Position numbers and translations under genes: made by a program. This document shows, piece after piece, positions 18,206 to 28,252 of a stretch of DNA of 64,000 nucleotides (its first letter is position 1; each line of letters opens with the position of its first letter). This stretch comes from Pseudomonas sp. UBA2684. Lineage in GTDB: Bacteria; Pseudomonadota; Gammaproteobacteria; Pseudomonadales; Pseudomonadaceae. The notes below the pieces were generated by a model that did no database searches, was not told the origin of the DNA, and worked only from the letters and a program-made list of their open reading frames with translations. The stretch covers positions 286,022 through 350,021 of the forward strand of contig DELY01000003.1 of NCBI GenBank assembly GCA_002354655.1. Direction: 5' to 3'.

Positions 18206-20137
18206 ATGCGCCTCTGGCAACGCAGTATTCAGTGGCAACTGATCCTCAGCATGGGCGCGGCGCTGCTGGCCAGCATCCTGATCGTGGTCGGGGTTTACTC
18301 GGCGGTGGTCAATCGCCTGACCGAGCGTTACTTGGTCGAGGAGGCCTTGCCGGCGCGGGTGTTATCGATCCGCAACGACCTGGAGCGGGTGTTGGCTGCG
18401 CCGATCACCGCGAATGCCGGGATCGCCGAGAACAGCCTGGTGCAGGATTGGCTGGTCGCTGGTGAAGACCCGGCGCGGCGCGAGGCGTTCGCCCGTTATC
18501 TGGAGGGCGTGCGCGCTCAGCAGAATGCCCTGACCACGTCGATTGCCGTGCTGGACAGCGGCAACTACACCACCGGCGAGGGCCTGGTGCGCACGCTCAA
18601 CCGTAACCAGCCGGAGAACCAGTGGTTCTACACGCTGGTCGACAGCAACCGCGACCGCGTGCTGGAAATTGACATCGACAAGGGCACACGCCTGCCGACG
18701 CTGTTCATCAACCAGCGGATCAAACGCGATGGCAAGACCCTCGGTGTGTCGGGTCTTGGCTTCAGCCTCAAGGCCATGTCGGAAATGATTCGCAATTTTC
18801 GGTTTGGCGAAAACGGTCAAGTTTTCCTGATCGACGCCCAGGGCGAGATCAAGGTGCATCCGCAGGCCGAGTTGAATGGCAGCGGGCGCTTGCGCGAGTT
18901 GTTCGGCGAGGCCTCCGCGAGTGCGTTGCTCGGCAGCGGCGGCAAGGCGGTGCGCTTCGAGCGCGATGGCGAAACCTACCTGGCGGTGGCGCAAAAACTC
19001 GACAGCCTGGACTGGTTGCTGGTCAGCGAGGTGCCCGAGGCGGAGATTTATGCCGAAGCACGGCAGGCGTTGTGGATGACCAGCCTGATCGGCATCGGCG
19101 TGGCCTTGGTGTTTCTCGGCCTGGTGGTGCTGTTGGCCCGTGGGCTGGTGCGGCCGATTCGCCAGGTCACGGCGGCTTTGGTGGAGATCGGTGGCGGTGG
19201 CGGCGACCTGACGCGCCGGCTGGACGAGTCGCGGGCCGATGAGCTGGGCGATCTGTCGCGCGGGTTCAACCGCTTTATCAACAGCCAGCGTGTCTTGATC
19301 AGCGCTGTGCTGGCTACCAGCGAGCGCTTGCGCAGCGCGGTCGGCCAGGTGGCCCAGGTGGTGGAGAACACCGCAGGACGCTCCAGCCAGCAACAGGAAA
19401 TGACCGATATGGTCGCCACTGCGGTGCATGAGATGGGCCTTACCGTGCAGGAAATCGCGCGCAATGCGAGCAGCGCTGCGCAGGCCTCGCACAGTGCCCG
19501 CGACGAGGCGCAGCAGGCGCGCCAGGTCGTCGGTCAGTCGATTGGCCATATCGAGAAGATGTCCGCGGAGATCGGCGGGGCGGCCACGGCAGTCAGTGAG
19601 TTGGCGCAGCAGGTGGCTTCGATCGATCAGGTCTTGGCGGTGATCCGTGGGATTTCCGAGCAGACCAATCTGCTGGCACTCAACGCCGCCATCGAAGCGG
19701 CGCGGGCCGGGGAAATGGGCCGGGGGTTTGCCGTGGTGGCGGACGAGGTGCGTACCCTGGCCAGTCGCACGCAAAGTTCCACCGATGAAATCCAGCAGAT
19801 GATCCAGCGCTTGAAGCATGGCGCGGAAACCGCGGTCAGCTCGATGCATGCCGGGCAGGCGGCGACCGGCACCGGCGTCGAGGCCAGCCAGCGCACCGGG
19901 CAGTCGCTGGGTGCGATTACCGAGCAGGTGGAGAAGATCAGCGACATGAACACCCAGGTGGCGGCGGCGACCGAGGAGCAGTCGTCGGTGACCGAGGAAA
20001 TCAATCGCAACGTCCAGGGCATCGCCGACTTGGCGCATGCCACCGCTGGTGAAGTGCGCAATTGTCGCGAGGATTGCCAGACCTTGCGTGGCCTGGCCAA
20101 TGACCTGGCCACGCAGATGGGCAGCTTCCGGTTGTAG
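18206..20137 (+). CDS. Methyl-accepting chemotaxis protein with periplasmic Cache-type sensor
   Basis: The ATG at 18206 follows AGGAG at 18194-18198 and gives 643 residues. A first membrane segment (about 11-32) and a second (about 291-313) enclose a ~255-residue periplasmic region. The region's layout, with [13 protein letters not shown] and [14 protein letters not shown] strands, fits a double-Cache sensor. HAMP follows, then the cytoplasmic signalling domain with the hairpin tip [19 protein letters not shown] near residue 483. It would bind small ligands and control CheA. The gene is convergent with another chemoreceptor 68 nt away. Ligand not predictable from the sequence alone. Confidence 0.93.
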   Translation: MRLWQRSIQWQLILSMGAALLASILIVVGVYSAVVNRLTERYLVEEALPARVLSIRNDLERVLAAPITANAGIAENSLVQDWLVAGEDPARREAFARYLEGVRAQQNALTTSIAVLDSGNYTTGEGLVRTLNRNQPENQWFYTLVDSNRDRVLEIDIDKGTRLPTLFINQRIKRDGKTLGVSGLGFSLKAMSEMIRNFRFGENGQVFLIDAQGEIKVHPQAELNGSGRLRELFGEASASALLGSGGKAVRFERDGETYLAVAQKLDSLDWLLVSEVPEAEIYAEARQALWMTSLIGIGVALVFLGLVVLLARGLVRPIRQVTAALVEIGGGGGDLTRRLDESRADELGDLSRGFNRFINSQRVLISAVLATSERLRSAVGQVAQVVENTAGRSSQQQEMTDMVATAVHEMGLTVQEIARNASSAAQASHSARDEAQQARQVVGQSIGHIEKMSAEIGGAATAVSELAQQVASIDQVLAVIRGISEQTNLLALNAAIEAARAGEMGRGFAVVADEVRTLASRTQSSTDEIQQMIQRLKHGAETAVSSMHAGQAATGTGVEASQRTGQSLGAITEQVEKISDMNTQVAAATEEQSSVTEEINRNVQGIADLAHATAGEVRNCREDCQTLRGLANDLATQMGSFRL

Positions 20138-20205
20138 CGCGTGCCTGGAGTGCCGCCCGACCCAGCCTACGGTACGGGCGATATCATGCGCTTACCTCAG
20201 CGGCA

Positions 20206-22170
20206 TCACGCCAGTTTGAAGCGGTTGACCAGGGTTTGCAGCTCGCCGCCCAGGCGTGCCAGGTCGGTACTGGCGGCCGAGGTCTCTTCGGTGGCCGCCG
20301 CCGATTGATCGGCCACGTCGCGAATATTCAGCACGCTGCGATTGATCTCCTCGGCCACCGAGCTTTGTTGCTCGGCCGCGGTGGCGATCTGCTGGTTCAT
20401 CTGCTGGATGCTCGACACGGCCGTGTTGATCGCCTCCAGCGCCTGTCCGGCTTGTTGGGCTGCCGCCACGGTATCGCTGGCCTGGGCGCAGCTCTTGCCC
20501 ATCATCGCCACGGCGCCCTCGGCACCCCCTTGCAGCGTGGCGACCAGCCCCTCGATTTCGCGGGTGGATTCCTGGGTGCGCTTGGCCAGCGCGCGGACTT
20601 CGTCGGCGACTACGGCAAACCCGCGCCCGGCCTCGCCGGCCCGCGCCGCCTCGATGGCGGCGTTGAGTGCCAGCAGGTTGGTCTGCTCGGCGATGCTTTT
20701 GATCACGTCGAGCACGCTGCCGATGTTGGTGCTGTCGTGTTTGAGCCGTTCGATGGATTCGGCGGAAAGTTCGATCGACTGGGCCAGGCCCTCGATGCGT
20801 TCGATGGCCTGTTGCACAGTCTGACTGCCCTGTTGCGCCTGTCGGTCGGCGTCCTGCGCCGAGCCGGCGGCGGACTCGGCGTTGCGCGCGACATCCTGCA
20901 CGGTGGCGGTCATTTCATTCATCGCGGTGGCCACCTGCTCGGTCTCCATCTTCTGCTGCGCCACGCCGGCGCTGGTTTGTTCGGTGACCGCGGACATTTC
21001 CTCGGCGGCGGTGGCCAGTTGCTCGATGCCGCTGCTCAAGCGTGAGAGCAGGTCGCGCAGGCTTTCGGTCATGCCTTGCATGGCGTGCATCAGCATGCCC
21101 AGCTCGTCCTTGCGCTCGCTGTGGATATTCTCCGAGAGATCGCCTTGGGCGACTTTGCGCGCCAGGCCGACGACCCGTTGCAGCGGGCCGACGATCATCT
21201 GGGTGATCAGCACCGCGGCGCACAAGCCGATGATGAACGCCACCAGCGTCGAGGCCAGGAGGATCGTTTCGATCTGCGCCTGCTCGTGTTCGAGCACTTG
21301 TACCTGGCGTTTATAGGCCTCTTCGGACGCTTCCATCACCAAGCGCGCGCGCTCGGTCATATCGCGTTCGGTGCTGCTGCTGGCCGTCAGGGTGGTGCGG
21401 TAGGCCTCGAAATCCTGGCGGTACTGGTCGATCTGCGTTTGCGCCGCTTGCAGGTCGTCGCGGGTGGCCGCGTCGTTCAGGTTGCTATTAATGCGCTGGC
21501 CGATCTGCTGCATCGTGTCCAACTGTTTGAGCAACTGGTCGGCATAGTCCTGTTGGCCGCTGATGATAAAGTTCTTCTCGCTACGCCGCGCATGCAGCAC
21601 TTCCCGAGCCAGGCTGCCGGCCTGGTTGGCCAGTTCAAGGCTGCGAATGCTGTTGTCGTCGCCCGTCAGGCGAATCTGCGCGACGGCCGCCGCGTTGAGC
21701 TTGCTCTGCAGTTCGTCGATCTGGGTGATGGCCTCGCGTGCGGCCAACTCCATGCCCTGTTGGGCGTGCTGGCTTTGCTGGGCCATTTGCTGCAAGGCCT
21801 GTAGGTCTTGCTGGTAGCCGCTGGCATCGCGGTTGATCTGCTCCATCAAGGCGATGTCGGCCGGATCGATCAGCAGGCTTTTCGCTTCATCGGCGATGCC
21901 GATGGTCTGTTGGATGGCCTCTTGCGCCTCTTGGATGTAGCTGTCTTCGTTGCGGATGATGAAGTTCTTTTCACCTTGGCGCGCCTGGTAGACCAGGGTG
22001 TTGATGCTGGCGACCTGGTTGAGTTTGGCAAAGCGTTCGAGCAGGGCGCCCAGGGCGCTGTAACTGATGGCGGCGATACCCAGGGTGATCAGCAGGACGA
22101 TGCTGAAGCCGCTGAGCAGCTTTTTGCGCACGCTCAGGTTGAGCAGGAAGGTGGATAGGAATCTAGGCAT
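20206..22170 (-). CDS. Methyl-accepting chemotaxis protein with helical bimodular (HBM) sensor
   Basis: This 654-residue receptor has membrane segments near residues 17-38 and 302-324. The periplasmic part is all helical and carries two duplicated motifs, [10 protein letters not shown] and [10 protein letters not shown], the signature of HBM domains such as McpS of P. putida, which senses TCA-cycle acids. HAMP and a standard signalling hairpin ([11 protein letters not shown] near 492) follow. It converges on the Cache-type receptor, with no obvious operon partner. A carboxylic-acid ligand is plausible but inferred from the family. Confidence 0.93.
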   Translation of the reverse strand: MPRFLSTFLLNLSVRKKLLSGFSIVLLITLGIAAISYSALGALLERFAKLNQVASINTLVYQARQGEKNFIIRNEDSYIQEAQEAIQQTIGIADEAKSLLIDPADIALMEQINRDASGYQQDLQALQQMAQQSQHAQQGMELAAREAITQIDELQSKLNAAAVAQIRLTGDDNSIRSLELANQAGSLAREVLHARRSEKNFIISGQQDYADQLLKQLDTMQQIGQRINSNLNDAATRDDLQAAQTQIDQYRQDFEAYRTTLTASSSTERDMTERARLVMEASEEAYKRQVQVLEHEQAQIETILLASTLVAFIIGLCAAVLITQMIVGPLQRVVGLARKVAQGDLSENIHSERKDELGMLMHAMQGMTESLRDLLSRLSSGIEQLATAAEEMSAVTEQTSAGVAQQKMETEQVATAMNEMTATVQDVARNAESAAGSAQDADRQAQQGSQTVQQAIERIEGLAQSIELSAESIERLKHDSTNIGSVLDVIKSIAEQTNLLALNAAIEAARAGEAGRGFAVVADEVRALAKRTQESTREIEGLVATLQGGAEGAVAMMGKSCAQASDTVAAAQQAGQALEAINTAVSSIQQMNQQIATAAEQQSSVAEEINRSVLNIRDVADQSAAATEETSAASTDLARLGGELQTLVNRFKLA

Positions 22171-22275
22171 AAGACAAGTCCCTTCGTATTAACTGGCGAT
22201 GGAAGGGAAAGCCTAGCGGGTTGATGGCGCTTGGCCATCAATTTATTGACGTCAATCTTTACAAGATAAGGCGGC

Positions 22276-23397
22276 TCACGCCAGCACCAGGCGGTTGCGT
22301 CCGGCGCTTTTGGCCAGGTAGAGCGCATCGTCGACGCGCTTGAAAAAGGCTTCGGCGCTGTCGTCACGGTGCCGGTCGAAGCAGCCGACGCCAAGGCTGG
22401 CGGTCAGCGGCAGGTGGTGTTCCTTGACCTTGAAGCCATGCGTGGCCAGTTCCTCGCGGAAGCTTTCCGCCAGCAGGCGGGCTTGATCCAGTGGGGTGTT
22501 GGGCATCAGCACGCCGAATTCTTCACCGCCCAGGCGCAGCAGGGCATCGCTGTCGCGGCGGAAAACCTGGCGCATGCGCTCGGCGAAAGCGCTCAGGCAG
22601 GCGTCGCCGCAGGCATGGCCATGTTCGTCGTTGACCCGCTTGAAGAAGTCGATATCCAGCAGCACCAACGACAGCGGATCGCTCTGTCGCTGGGCGTTGG
22701 CGATCATCACCGGAAACAGGCTGTTGAATTGGTAGCGGTTGCCCAGCTGGGTCAGGCTGTCGGTGCGGCTCAGCACTTCAAGGCTTTCCTGTTGTTCGAG
22801 CAGTTTGAGTTCCAGGGCCAGGGTGTTGCGGTACTCGCGGTGGCTGCGGTTGAGCGCGAGGATCAGGTAGCTCAGGTAGAACGCCAGGGTGATCAGAGTG
22901 GCGCGCTGTTCCTCCCAGTGCAGCGCCAGGGCGGCCAGGCCGGGCAGGTAGAGCAGCAGCAGGGCGACGATGGCGCGGCCCTTGCGCATGGAAAAATTGA
23001 AGGCCAACGCGGTGCTGAAGGCGATGGTGCTGAGGGTGGCGATAATCCAGGAGCTGGCATATGCCGGGTTGTTCAGGGTGTGGGCGTGGGTCATGCCCCA
23101 GGCCAGGGCGGTCAGCAGAATCAAGATCCAGTGCCGATCGAGCCATACGCGCAAGGCTTGCGGCGTATCGTCGCTGGGCAGGCGATGGCGCAGGCGCAGC
23201 AGCAACAGCAGGGCGAAAAGGACGCAGCCGGCGAGGCCGAGGTGCAGTTGGGTGCTGGGCGCAACGCTGAACAGCCAGGTCAGCAGCCAGGCCAGCAGGT
23301 AGTAGATGCCGCCCAGGCGCGTGCGCATGCGTGTGTCTTGGGCTTCACGCCAGAGTTCGAAGGCTTGCGGCTGGCGGGGCGGGTCGATTCGGCTCAT
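22276..23397 (-). CDS. Membrane diguanylate cyclase (GGEEF)
   Basis: This 373-residue protein has an N-terminal half of about six hydrophobic segments followed by a GGDEF domain (about residues 205-373). The catalytic loop reads GGEEF near residue 290. The inhibitory site RxxD (RDSD) lies five residues before it, so product inhibition is expected. The preceding DxLT motif (DSLTQLGNRYQF) is intact. It should make cyclic-di-GMP from GTP at the inner membrane. Single gene; the sensory input of the membrane part is unknown. Confidence 0.92.
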   Translation of the reverse strand: MSRIDPPRQPQAFELWREAQDTRMRTRLGGIYYLLAWLLTWLFSVAPSTQLHLGLAGCVLFALLLLLRLRHRLPSDDTPQALRVWLDRHWILILLTALAWGMTHAHTLNNPAYASSWIIATLSTIAFSTALAFNFSMRKGRAIVALLLLYLPGLAALALHWEEQRATLITLAFYLSYLILALNRSHREYRNTLALELKLLEQQESLEVLSRTDSLTQLGNRYQFNSLFPVMIANAQRQSDPLSLVLLDIDFFKRVNDEHGHACGDACLSAFAERMRQVFRRDSDALLRLGGEEFGVLMPNTPLDQARLLAESFREELATHGFKVKEHHLPLTASLGVGCFDRHRDDSAEAFFKRVDDALYLAKSAGRNRLVLA

Positions 23398-23746
23398 GGG
23401 CTGTGATCACAAAACGGATCGTTAAAGCATAGCGCGTTGCCTGGTCGATGGCTGCACTGGCGAAGCGGCCAGGCGCCGCTGGCGCGGTTGAGGGCGGTGA
23501 TGGCCCGCAGGTGCGCGCGGCAGCGGCTGCTCTCGATCCAGGCAAAAGGCGACTCACTTAACGCGGTGAGCATGCTGTGCGTGCTCGCCACGGATTCCTT
23601 GGAACTAAGTCCATCGCGGTCGGTCTAAACCGCGCGCCGACTGGCGCGGGCTTTCTGGTTTTGTGCATTGCTGCGCCGAACACCCGGATTGCAACAATCC
23701 CTGGGCAGACTGCTCTTTTCCCGACAGCACGCGAGAATGACTATTC
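23398..23746. other. Intergenic stretch between diverging genes
   Basis: 349 bp between the diguanylate cyclase and the SdiA-regulated-type gene, transcribed apart. No credible gene seen. A GC-rich inverted repeat near 23627-23650 followed by a T-containing stretch could form a hairpin, but it precedes no gene end and is left unassigned. Confidence 0.4.
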
Positions 23747-24685
23747 ATGATGTCCGCTGCGAAAGGGGTGCTAGGACGGCTACCTGTGCTAAGCCCATGG
23801 AAATGGGCACTGTTGTTGAGCGTACTGCTCCTGGCGTATCAAGTGCGTGCGTTGCACCTGGATGACCGGCTGTACTTCTGGATCAAAACCTCCTGGCATG
23901 AAACCGAGTGGGAGAACCGCAGCCTGTGGCTGCCGGAATACCGCGTGCAGATCGATGCCAAGGCCGTGCCCGGGGTTAGCGATAACCTCTCCGGGCTGAC
24001 CTACGACGAGCGCCGCGACCAGCTCTGGGCGGTGCTCAATAACCCCGAAGAGCTGCTGGCCATGAGCAAGGACGGCGAGGTGTTGGCGCGTTATCCGCTC
24101 AGCGGTTTCAGCGATGTGGAAGGCATTACCTACCTGGGCGATGACCTGTTGCTGCTAACCGAAGAACGCAACCAGGCGCTGGTGGTGGTCAAGGTGCCCG
24201 CACAGGCCGGTGCGCTGTTTCGTGAGGATTACCAGGCGTTGACCTTGGGCATCGACCTGGGCGGCAACCAGGGCTTCGAGGGGGCGGGCTATGACCGGGC
24301 CGGCGACCGTTTGTTCGTGGTCAAGGAGCACTCGCCGCGCAAGCTGTATGAAATTCGCGGGCTGAAATCGAGCCTGCAAGGCGCCTTCAACCTCGAAGTG
24401 ATCGACCGCGACGAGTGGATTCAGAGCAAGGTCTTCGCCACGGATTTGTCCTCGGTGCATTACGACGAACAGACCGGTCACCTGGCTTTGCTCAGCGATG
24501 AATCCAAGCTGCTGATGGAGCTGGATGGCGACGGTAAACTGATCAGCTTTCGCTCCTTGTTGGGCGGTTTCGCCGGCCTGGAAGACAGCGTGCCGCAGGG
24601 CGAGGGCTTGACCTTCGACGATCGCGACAACCTCTACCTGGTCAGCGAACCGAACCTGTTTTACCGCTTCGAACGCGATGAATAA
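23747..24685 (+). CDS. SdiA-regulated / YjiK-type beta-propeller protein
   Basis: This 312-residue protein has one N-terminal membrane anchor (about residues 18-36). A domain follows with repeated propeller-like strands: NLSGLTYDERRDQLWAV, DVEGITYLGDD, FEGAGYDRAGDRLFVVKE and GEGLTFDDRDNLYLVSE. This matches the SdiA-regulated family (YjiK). Members are anchored periplasmic proteins of unclear role, perhaps hydrolytic. Monocistronic. The first two codons are both ATG, so the start may be 23747 or 23750. Confidence 0.85.
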   Translation: MMSAAKGVLGRLPVLSPWKWALLLSVLLLAYQVRALHLDDRLYFWIKTSWHETEWENRSLWLPEYRVQIDAKAVPGVSDNLSGLTYDERRDQLWAVLNNPEELLAMSKDGEVLARYPLSGFSDVEGITYLGDDLLLLTEERNQALVVVKVPAQAGALFREDYQALTLGIDLGGNQGFEGAGYDRAGDRLFVVKEHSPRKLYEIRGLKSSLQGAFNLEVIDRDEWIQSKVFATDLSSVHYDEQTGHLALLSDESKLLMELDGDGKLISFRSLLGGFAGLEDSVPQGEGLTFDDRDNLYLVSEPNLFYRFERDE

Positions 24686-24742
24686 CGCGGCCTCAGTCGC
24701 CTAGGGTCTGTTGCTGTTTCATCGCGAGGCGCGTTGCTGGCG

Positions 24743-25192
24743 TTAGCCGCGGCGAATCAGCCAGATGCCGGCAACGATCAGCAGCAGGCCGCCGATCTTG
24801 CCGAGACTGATGGGGGCTTCGCGAAAGCCGGCCCAGCCGAAATGGTCGAGAGTCAGGGCCATGCTCAGTTGCCCGGCGATCACCAGCACCATAAACAGCA
24901 GTGCGCCGACGCGCGGCCCGGCGAAGGCCGCGGTGGCGATAAAGATCACCCCGAGCAGGCCGCCGCTCCAGTGCCACCAGGTCAATCCTTTGAGGGCGCC
25001 CAGGCTGGGCATTTCGCGCTGCGCCAGAACCACGATCAACAAGGCCAAGGTGCCCACGCCGAAGGAGATCAGCGAGGCGGACAGCACGCTGGACACCTGT
25101 TTGGCCAACTGGCCATTGATACCGGCCTGCAAGGGCAGGCAGGCGCCGGCAATAAAAGGCAAAGCGAGTAACCACCAGATCGGGGCGGGCAT
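24743..25192 (-). CDS. DMT-superfamily membrane protein, YdcZ/DUF606 type
   Basis: This 149-residue protein has about five hydrophobic segments and the family start LPLQAGINGQLAK and SALISFGVGT-like pattern (SASLISFGVGTLAL). The C-terminal ALTLDHFGW and KIGGLLLIVAGI also fit DUF606. Such half-size proteins of the drug/metabolite transporter superfamily usually act as dimers; substrate unknown. It precedes the GNAT gene's region on the same strand without close coupling. Confidence 0.85.
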   Translation of the reverse strand: MPAPIWWLLALPFIAGACLPLQAGINGQLAKQVSSVLSASLISFGVGTLALLIVVLAQREMPSLGALKGLTWWHWSGGLLGVIFIATAAFAGPRVGALLFMVLVIAGQLSMALTLDHFGWAGFREAPISLGKIGGLLLIVAGIWLIRRG

Positions 25193-25277
25193 GAGCGGGG
25201 TTCTCCAGGGCGTGGGGCGCGCAATTATGCCGCAAAAGCGGCCCGCGCCGGCACGGCTGAAACGCCGCCTGGGGGCT

Positions 25278-25766
25278 TTACAGCGGCTTGCCGAATTGGA
25301 TCAGCGCGACCCGTGCGCCGTGCGGGTCGCGTCGTTCGACCACGCCTTCAAGTCGATAGCCGAGTTTGGGGTAGAGCAGCAACCCGGCGCTGTTGGCGTT
25401 GAAGCACGACACCCGCATGCGCGGGGCCTTGTAGTGGTCGCGCACCAGTTGCTCCATCACCGCCACCAGGTAATGCGCCACGCCCTGGCCGCGCGCCCAC
25501 GGCGCGACCATCAGGTTGCCGAGGGCGCAGAACTCGCCATGCTGCCATTGGTAGAAATTGGCGAAGCCGGCGACCCGGCCATCCAGCAGCACCACGGTGC
25601 TGTCGCGGCGCTCGGCCATGGCCGCGGCCAACTGGCCGACGCTCAGCGGCCAGTTGGCTTTCGGGTAGGCGAAAAACAGCTCCTGGGCGCTTTGCGCAAA
25701 CGCCACGATGGCCGTCAGGTCGGCGGCGTCGGCCGGGCGGTGGGTCAGGGCAGAGGGTTGCGTCAT
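25278..25766 (-). CDS. GNAT-family N-acetyltransferase
   Basis: This 162-residue protein has the GNAT fold in order: VAGFANFYQW (beta 4), NLMVAPWARGQGVAHYLV with the acetyl-CoA pyrophosphate loop (R-x-x-G-x-A type), and SCFNANSAGLLLYPKLGY, the C-terminal motif B. It should transfer an acetyl group from acetyl-CoA to a small molecule or protein amine. The substrate cannot be deduced. ATG at 25764-25766; monocistronic. Confidence 0.88.
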   Translation of the reverse strand: MTQPSALTHRPADAADLTAIVAFAQSAQELFFAYPKANWPLSVGQLAAAMAERRDSTVVLLDGRVAGFANFYQWQHGEFCALGNLMVAPWARGQGVAHYLVAVMEQLVRDHYKAPRMRVSCFNANSAGLLLYPKLGYRLEGVVERRDPHGARVALIQFGKPL

Positions 25767-25817
25767 TGAATGTCCTCGAACTACCTACGTTGCCGATACG
25801 GCGTTAAAAACGGCTTG

Positions 25818-26378
25818 CTAGCGCGGCGGGTATTGGCTGAGCACCTTGGCGACGGTTTCGCGTACCGCTGCGCTGCGCTCGTTCGGGCTCGGTTGCGGGT
25901 TGCGCAGGATTTGCTCGGCACTGCCGCGCCACACCAGTTTGCCGTCCTGGCCATCGAGCAGGTCGATTTGCAGGGTGCCGACTTGGTAGTCCACGGTGCG
26001 CGTTTCGATATAGGTCGGCCCGCCCCAGAAACCGCCCCAGCGCCCGCTCAAGTCGCCGCCGTAACCGGTGCTGACTTGCTGCTGGCGGTTGTCGACGATC
26101 AGCCAGGCCTGCACCCGCAGGTCAGCGGGAGTGCCGTTAGGCGCCGGGCGCAGGCCGCGCTGGTCGAGTTGCTCGCCAACCGCGGCGCGGATGCGCTGCT
26201 CGGTGAGGTCGCTCTTGATGCGTGGGTCGTCGGGACGGTATTGCAGTGCCGGCTCCTGCCAACTCCAGCTGCGGTAGGCGGCGAAATCGCGATTGGGGTC
26301 GAAGTCGCGGCTGAGCTGTGCGGTTTGGCAGGCGCTGAGCAGCAGCAACGCGGGTATCAGTAACACATGCAGGCGCAT
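25818..26378 (-). CDS. DUF4136 lipoprotein
   Basis: ATG at 26376-26378 is chosen because it starts MRLHVLLIPALLLLSAC, a lipoprotein signal; a longer reading has none. The 186-residue protein has the DUF4136 pattern: DFAAYRSWSWQ, a GLRPAPNGTPADLRVQ central part, a Gly/Trp-rich loop, and LQIDLLDGQDGKLVWRGSAEQ. It is a paralogue of the next gene upstream. DUF4136 proteins are envelope lipoproteins of unknown function. Confidence 0.87.
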   Translation of the reverse strand: MRLHVLLIPALLLLSACQTAQLSRDFDPNRDFAAYRSWSWQEPALQYRPDDPRIKSDLTEQRIRAAVGEQLDQRGLRPAPNGTPADLRVQAWLIVDNRQQQVSTGYGGDLSGRWGGFWGGPTYIETRTVDYQVGTLQIDLLDGQDGKLVWRGSAEQILRNPQPSPNERSAAVRETVAKVLSQYPPR

Positions 26379-26437
26379 GATCGATTCTCCTGAGCCCCGG
26401 TCACGATGCCGGACGAGGGCGGCTGATAAGCGGTGTA

Positions 26438-27034
26438 TCAGGCTGGCGGGTAATTCTCCAGCGCGCGTTGCAGGGCGGCGCGCAAGGCATCGGCGCGTTC
26501 GGCCTGGCTGCCGTCGCTGAGCACTTCGGCACTGCCGCTCCACACCGGCTGGCCGTCCTGGCCGTCGAACAGGTCGATGCGGACCACCACCACTTCTTCT
26601 TCGTAGGTGCGCACCAGCGGAGCGCTGCCCCATAGGCCGAAGTCGTCGCTGTAATGGTTATGCCCGTAGTAGCTGCCATAGCGGTCGACGACCTGCCGCA
26701 CGCGGCGCTCCAGGCGTAGCTCGGCGCTGACCTTGAGGTCGGCGGCAGTGCCTTGCGCCGGGCGCAGGCCACGCTGGTCGAGGGCGTTGCTCAGCGCTTC
26801 TTGCACCAGGGCCGAGCTGGCCCAGGCGCTGGCCGCTGGCTGCCGACCGTCCAGCCAGCTCCAGTTGCGGTAGCGCGCGTAATCGCGCGCGGGCGCCGGG
26901 TAAGCGCTGAGATCCAGATGATTGGCCGCCTGCGCGGGCGCCGGCGGCAGTGGGTTGGACTGCTGCGTGTAAGGGTTGGGGCTCTGGCAGGCCGCCAGCA
27001 GCGGCAACAAGAGTAAAAACGCCACGGCTCTCAT
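26438..27034 (-). CDS. DUF4136 lipoprotein, paralogue
   Basis: The ATG at 27032-27034 gives a signal ending LLAAC. The 198-residue protein shares [30 protein letters not shown] and [21 protein letters not shown] with the gene 60 bp downstream, so the pair arose by tandem duplication. Both probably are exported, acylated and co-transcribed. An in-frame upstream ATG at 27055 would spoil the signal peptide. Confidence 0.86.
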   Translation of the reverse strand: MRAVAFLLLLPLLAACQSPNPYTQQSNPLPPAPAQAANHLDLSAYPAPARDYARYRNWSWLDGRQPAASAWASSALVQEALSNALDQRGLRPAQGTAADLKVSAELRLERRVRQVVDRYGSYYGHNHYSDDFGLWGSAPLVRTYEEEVVVVRIDLFDGQDGQPVWSGSAEVLSDGSQAERADALRAALQRALENYPPA

Positions 27035-27152
27035 GATGCTCGGTTCAACCTCCATTGACTGTCTCAATCCTATGCCTGCGGGCGGGCGCTGCGAAGTCGT
27101 TGAGTGGCGGATTGGACCGGGCGAGGCCCGTTCGAGCATCCGCCGCGGGTCT

Positions 27153-27902
27153 TCAACGTGGCCGACAGAGCCAATGCAGGTAGCGACCCAAACCCGCAAA
27201 GCTGGGGTGCCGCCGATACGCCAGTTCCATTTCCAGCAGGTCGATCAGTTCGGCCTTGGCCTGGAACTCCTGCGGCATGTAGTCGTGAAAAACCCGCACG
27301 CCACTGGAGTTTTCGACCTGCCAATGCTCGGCAAGTTGCGCCGCCAGCTCGCGTGGGTCAAGCGGTCGCTGCGGCGTCAGGCTCTGCTTTTCGCCGGCGA
27401 ATTCGGCTTTGCGCAACTTGCGGAAATGCCCCTTGAGCAGGTTGCGGTAGATCAGCGCGTCCTTGTTGTAGAACGCCAGCGACAGCCAGCCGCCGGGCGC
27501 GGTGAGCTGGTGCAGCACCGGCAGGATGGCATGTGGCTCGGCCAGCCATTCCAGCACCGCGTGGCAGATCACCAGGTCATAGGGTTGGTTGAGCTGGCCA
27601 AGCAGTTCCTGCCAGGGCGCCTGGATAAAGGTCGCCGGTTGCCCGGCCGCGGCAAAGCGCTCGCGGGCGCCGTTGAGCATCGGTTCGGCAGGTTCGGCGA
27701 GGGTTACCCGATGGCCACGTTCGGCCAGCCACAGCGCCATATGGCCGAGGCCCGCGCCGATATCCAGGACCCGCAACGGGCGCTCCGGCAGGGCTTCGGC
27801 GAGGTCGGCCTGGAGCACCGCCAGGCGGATCGCGCCCTTGGCGCCGCCGTAGATCTTCTCGGCGAAGCGCGTCGCCAGTTCATCGAAGTGCCGGTCCGTC
27901 AT
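27153..27902 (-). CDS. cmoM: tRNA 5-carboxymethoxyuridine methyltransferase CmoM
   Basis: The ATG at 27900-27902 gives [20 protein letters not shown], the known CmoM/SmtA start; upstream codons are unrelated. 249 residues with a class I SAM fold: motif [13 protein letters not shown], motif [13 protein letters not shown], motif [14 protein letters not shown]. CmoM methylates cmo5U to mcmo5U at tRNA position 34. The start overlaps the stop of the MazG-like gene by 4 nt (ATGA), so the two are translationally coupled. Confidence 0.9.
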   Translation of the reverse strand: MTDRHFDELATRFAEKIYGGAKGAIRLAVLQADLAEALPERPLRVLDIGAGLGHMALWLAERGHRVTLAEPAEPMLNGARERFAAAGQPATFIQAPWQELLGQLNQPYDLVICHAVLEWLAEPHAILPVLHQLTAPGGWLSLAFYNKDALIYRNLLKGHFRKLRKAEFAGEKQSLTPQRPLDPRELAAQLAEHWQVENSSGVRVFHDYMPQEFQAKAELIDLLEMELAYRRHPSFAGLGRYLHWLCRPR

Positions 27903-28204
27903 GGGCAGAACCGCCGCTCGCTGTCGGCCAGTTTGGCGCTTACCGCCTGCTCCAGGTCGATGCCCAGCTCGCTGCACAACAGCAACAGGTAGAGCACGAT
28001 ATCGCCGACTTCCTGGCCGGCGTGGGCCAGCTGTGCGGGGGCGAGCTGGCGCGACTGTGCTTCGCTGAGCCATTGGAAGATTTCCACCAGCTCGGCCATT
28101 TCCACGCTGGCGGCCATGGCCAGGTTTTTCGGGCTGTGGAATTGCCGCCAGTCGTTGCGGTCGCGGATGGCGTGCAGGCGGGCGGTGAGTTCGGTGAGGT
28201 TCAT
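27899..28204 (-). CDS. MazG-like nucleotide pyrophosphohydrolase
   Basis: The ATG at 28202-28204 begins MNLTELTARLHAIRD. The 101-residue protein has FHSPKNLAMAASVEMAELVE, with the EAxE-type metal ligands appearing as SVEMAELVE, and the second ligand block GQEVGDIVLYLL (E..D). This matches single-domain MazG-like / dCTPase (RS21-C6-like) enzymes that hydrolyse non-canonical or excess NTPs to NMP and pyrophosphate. First gene of a two-gene operon with cmoM. Confidence 0.88.
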   Translation of the reverse strand: MNLTELTARLHAIRDRNDWRQFHSPKNLAMAASVEMAELVEIFQWLSEAQSRQLAPAQLAHAGQEVGDIVLYLLLLCSELGIDLEQAVSAKLADSERRFCP

Positions 28205-28252
28205 GCGGCTCCGCGAGGTTCCGGTCGGATGGAGCCGCATTGTTTCACGGGG

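Noticed and set aside
22369-23406. 345-residue plus-strand frame opposite the diguanylate cyclase
   Set aside because: Gln/Ala/Gly-rich shadow; the minus strand has a full GGEEF domain.
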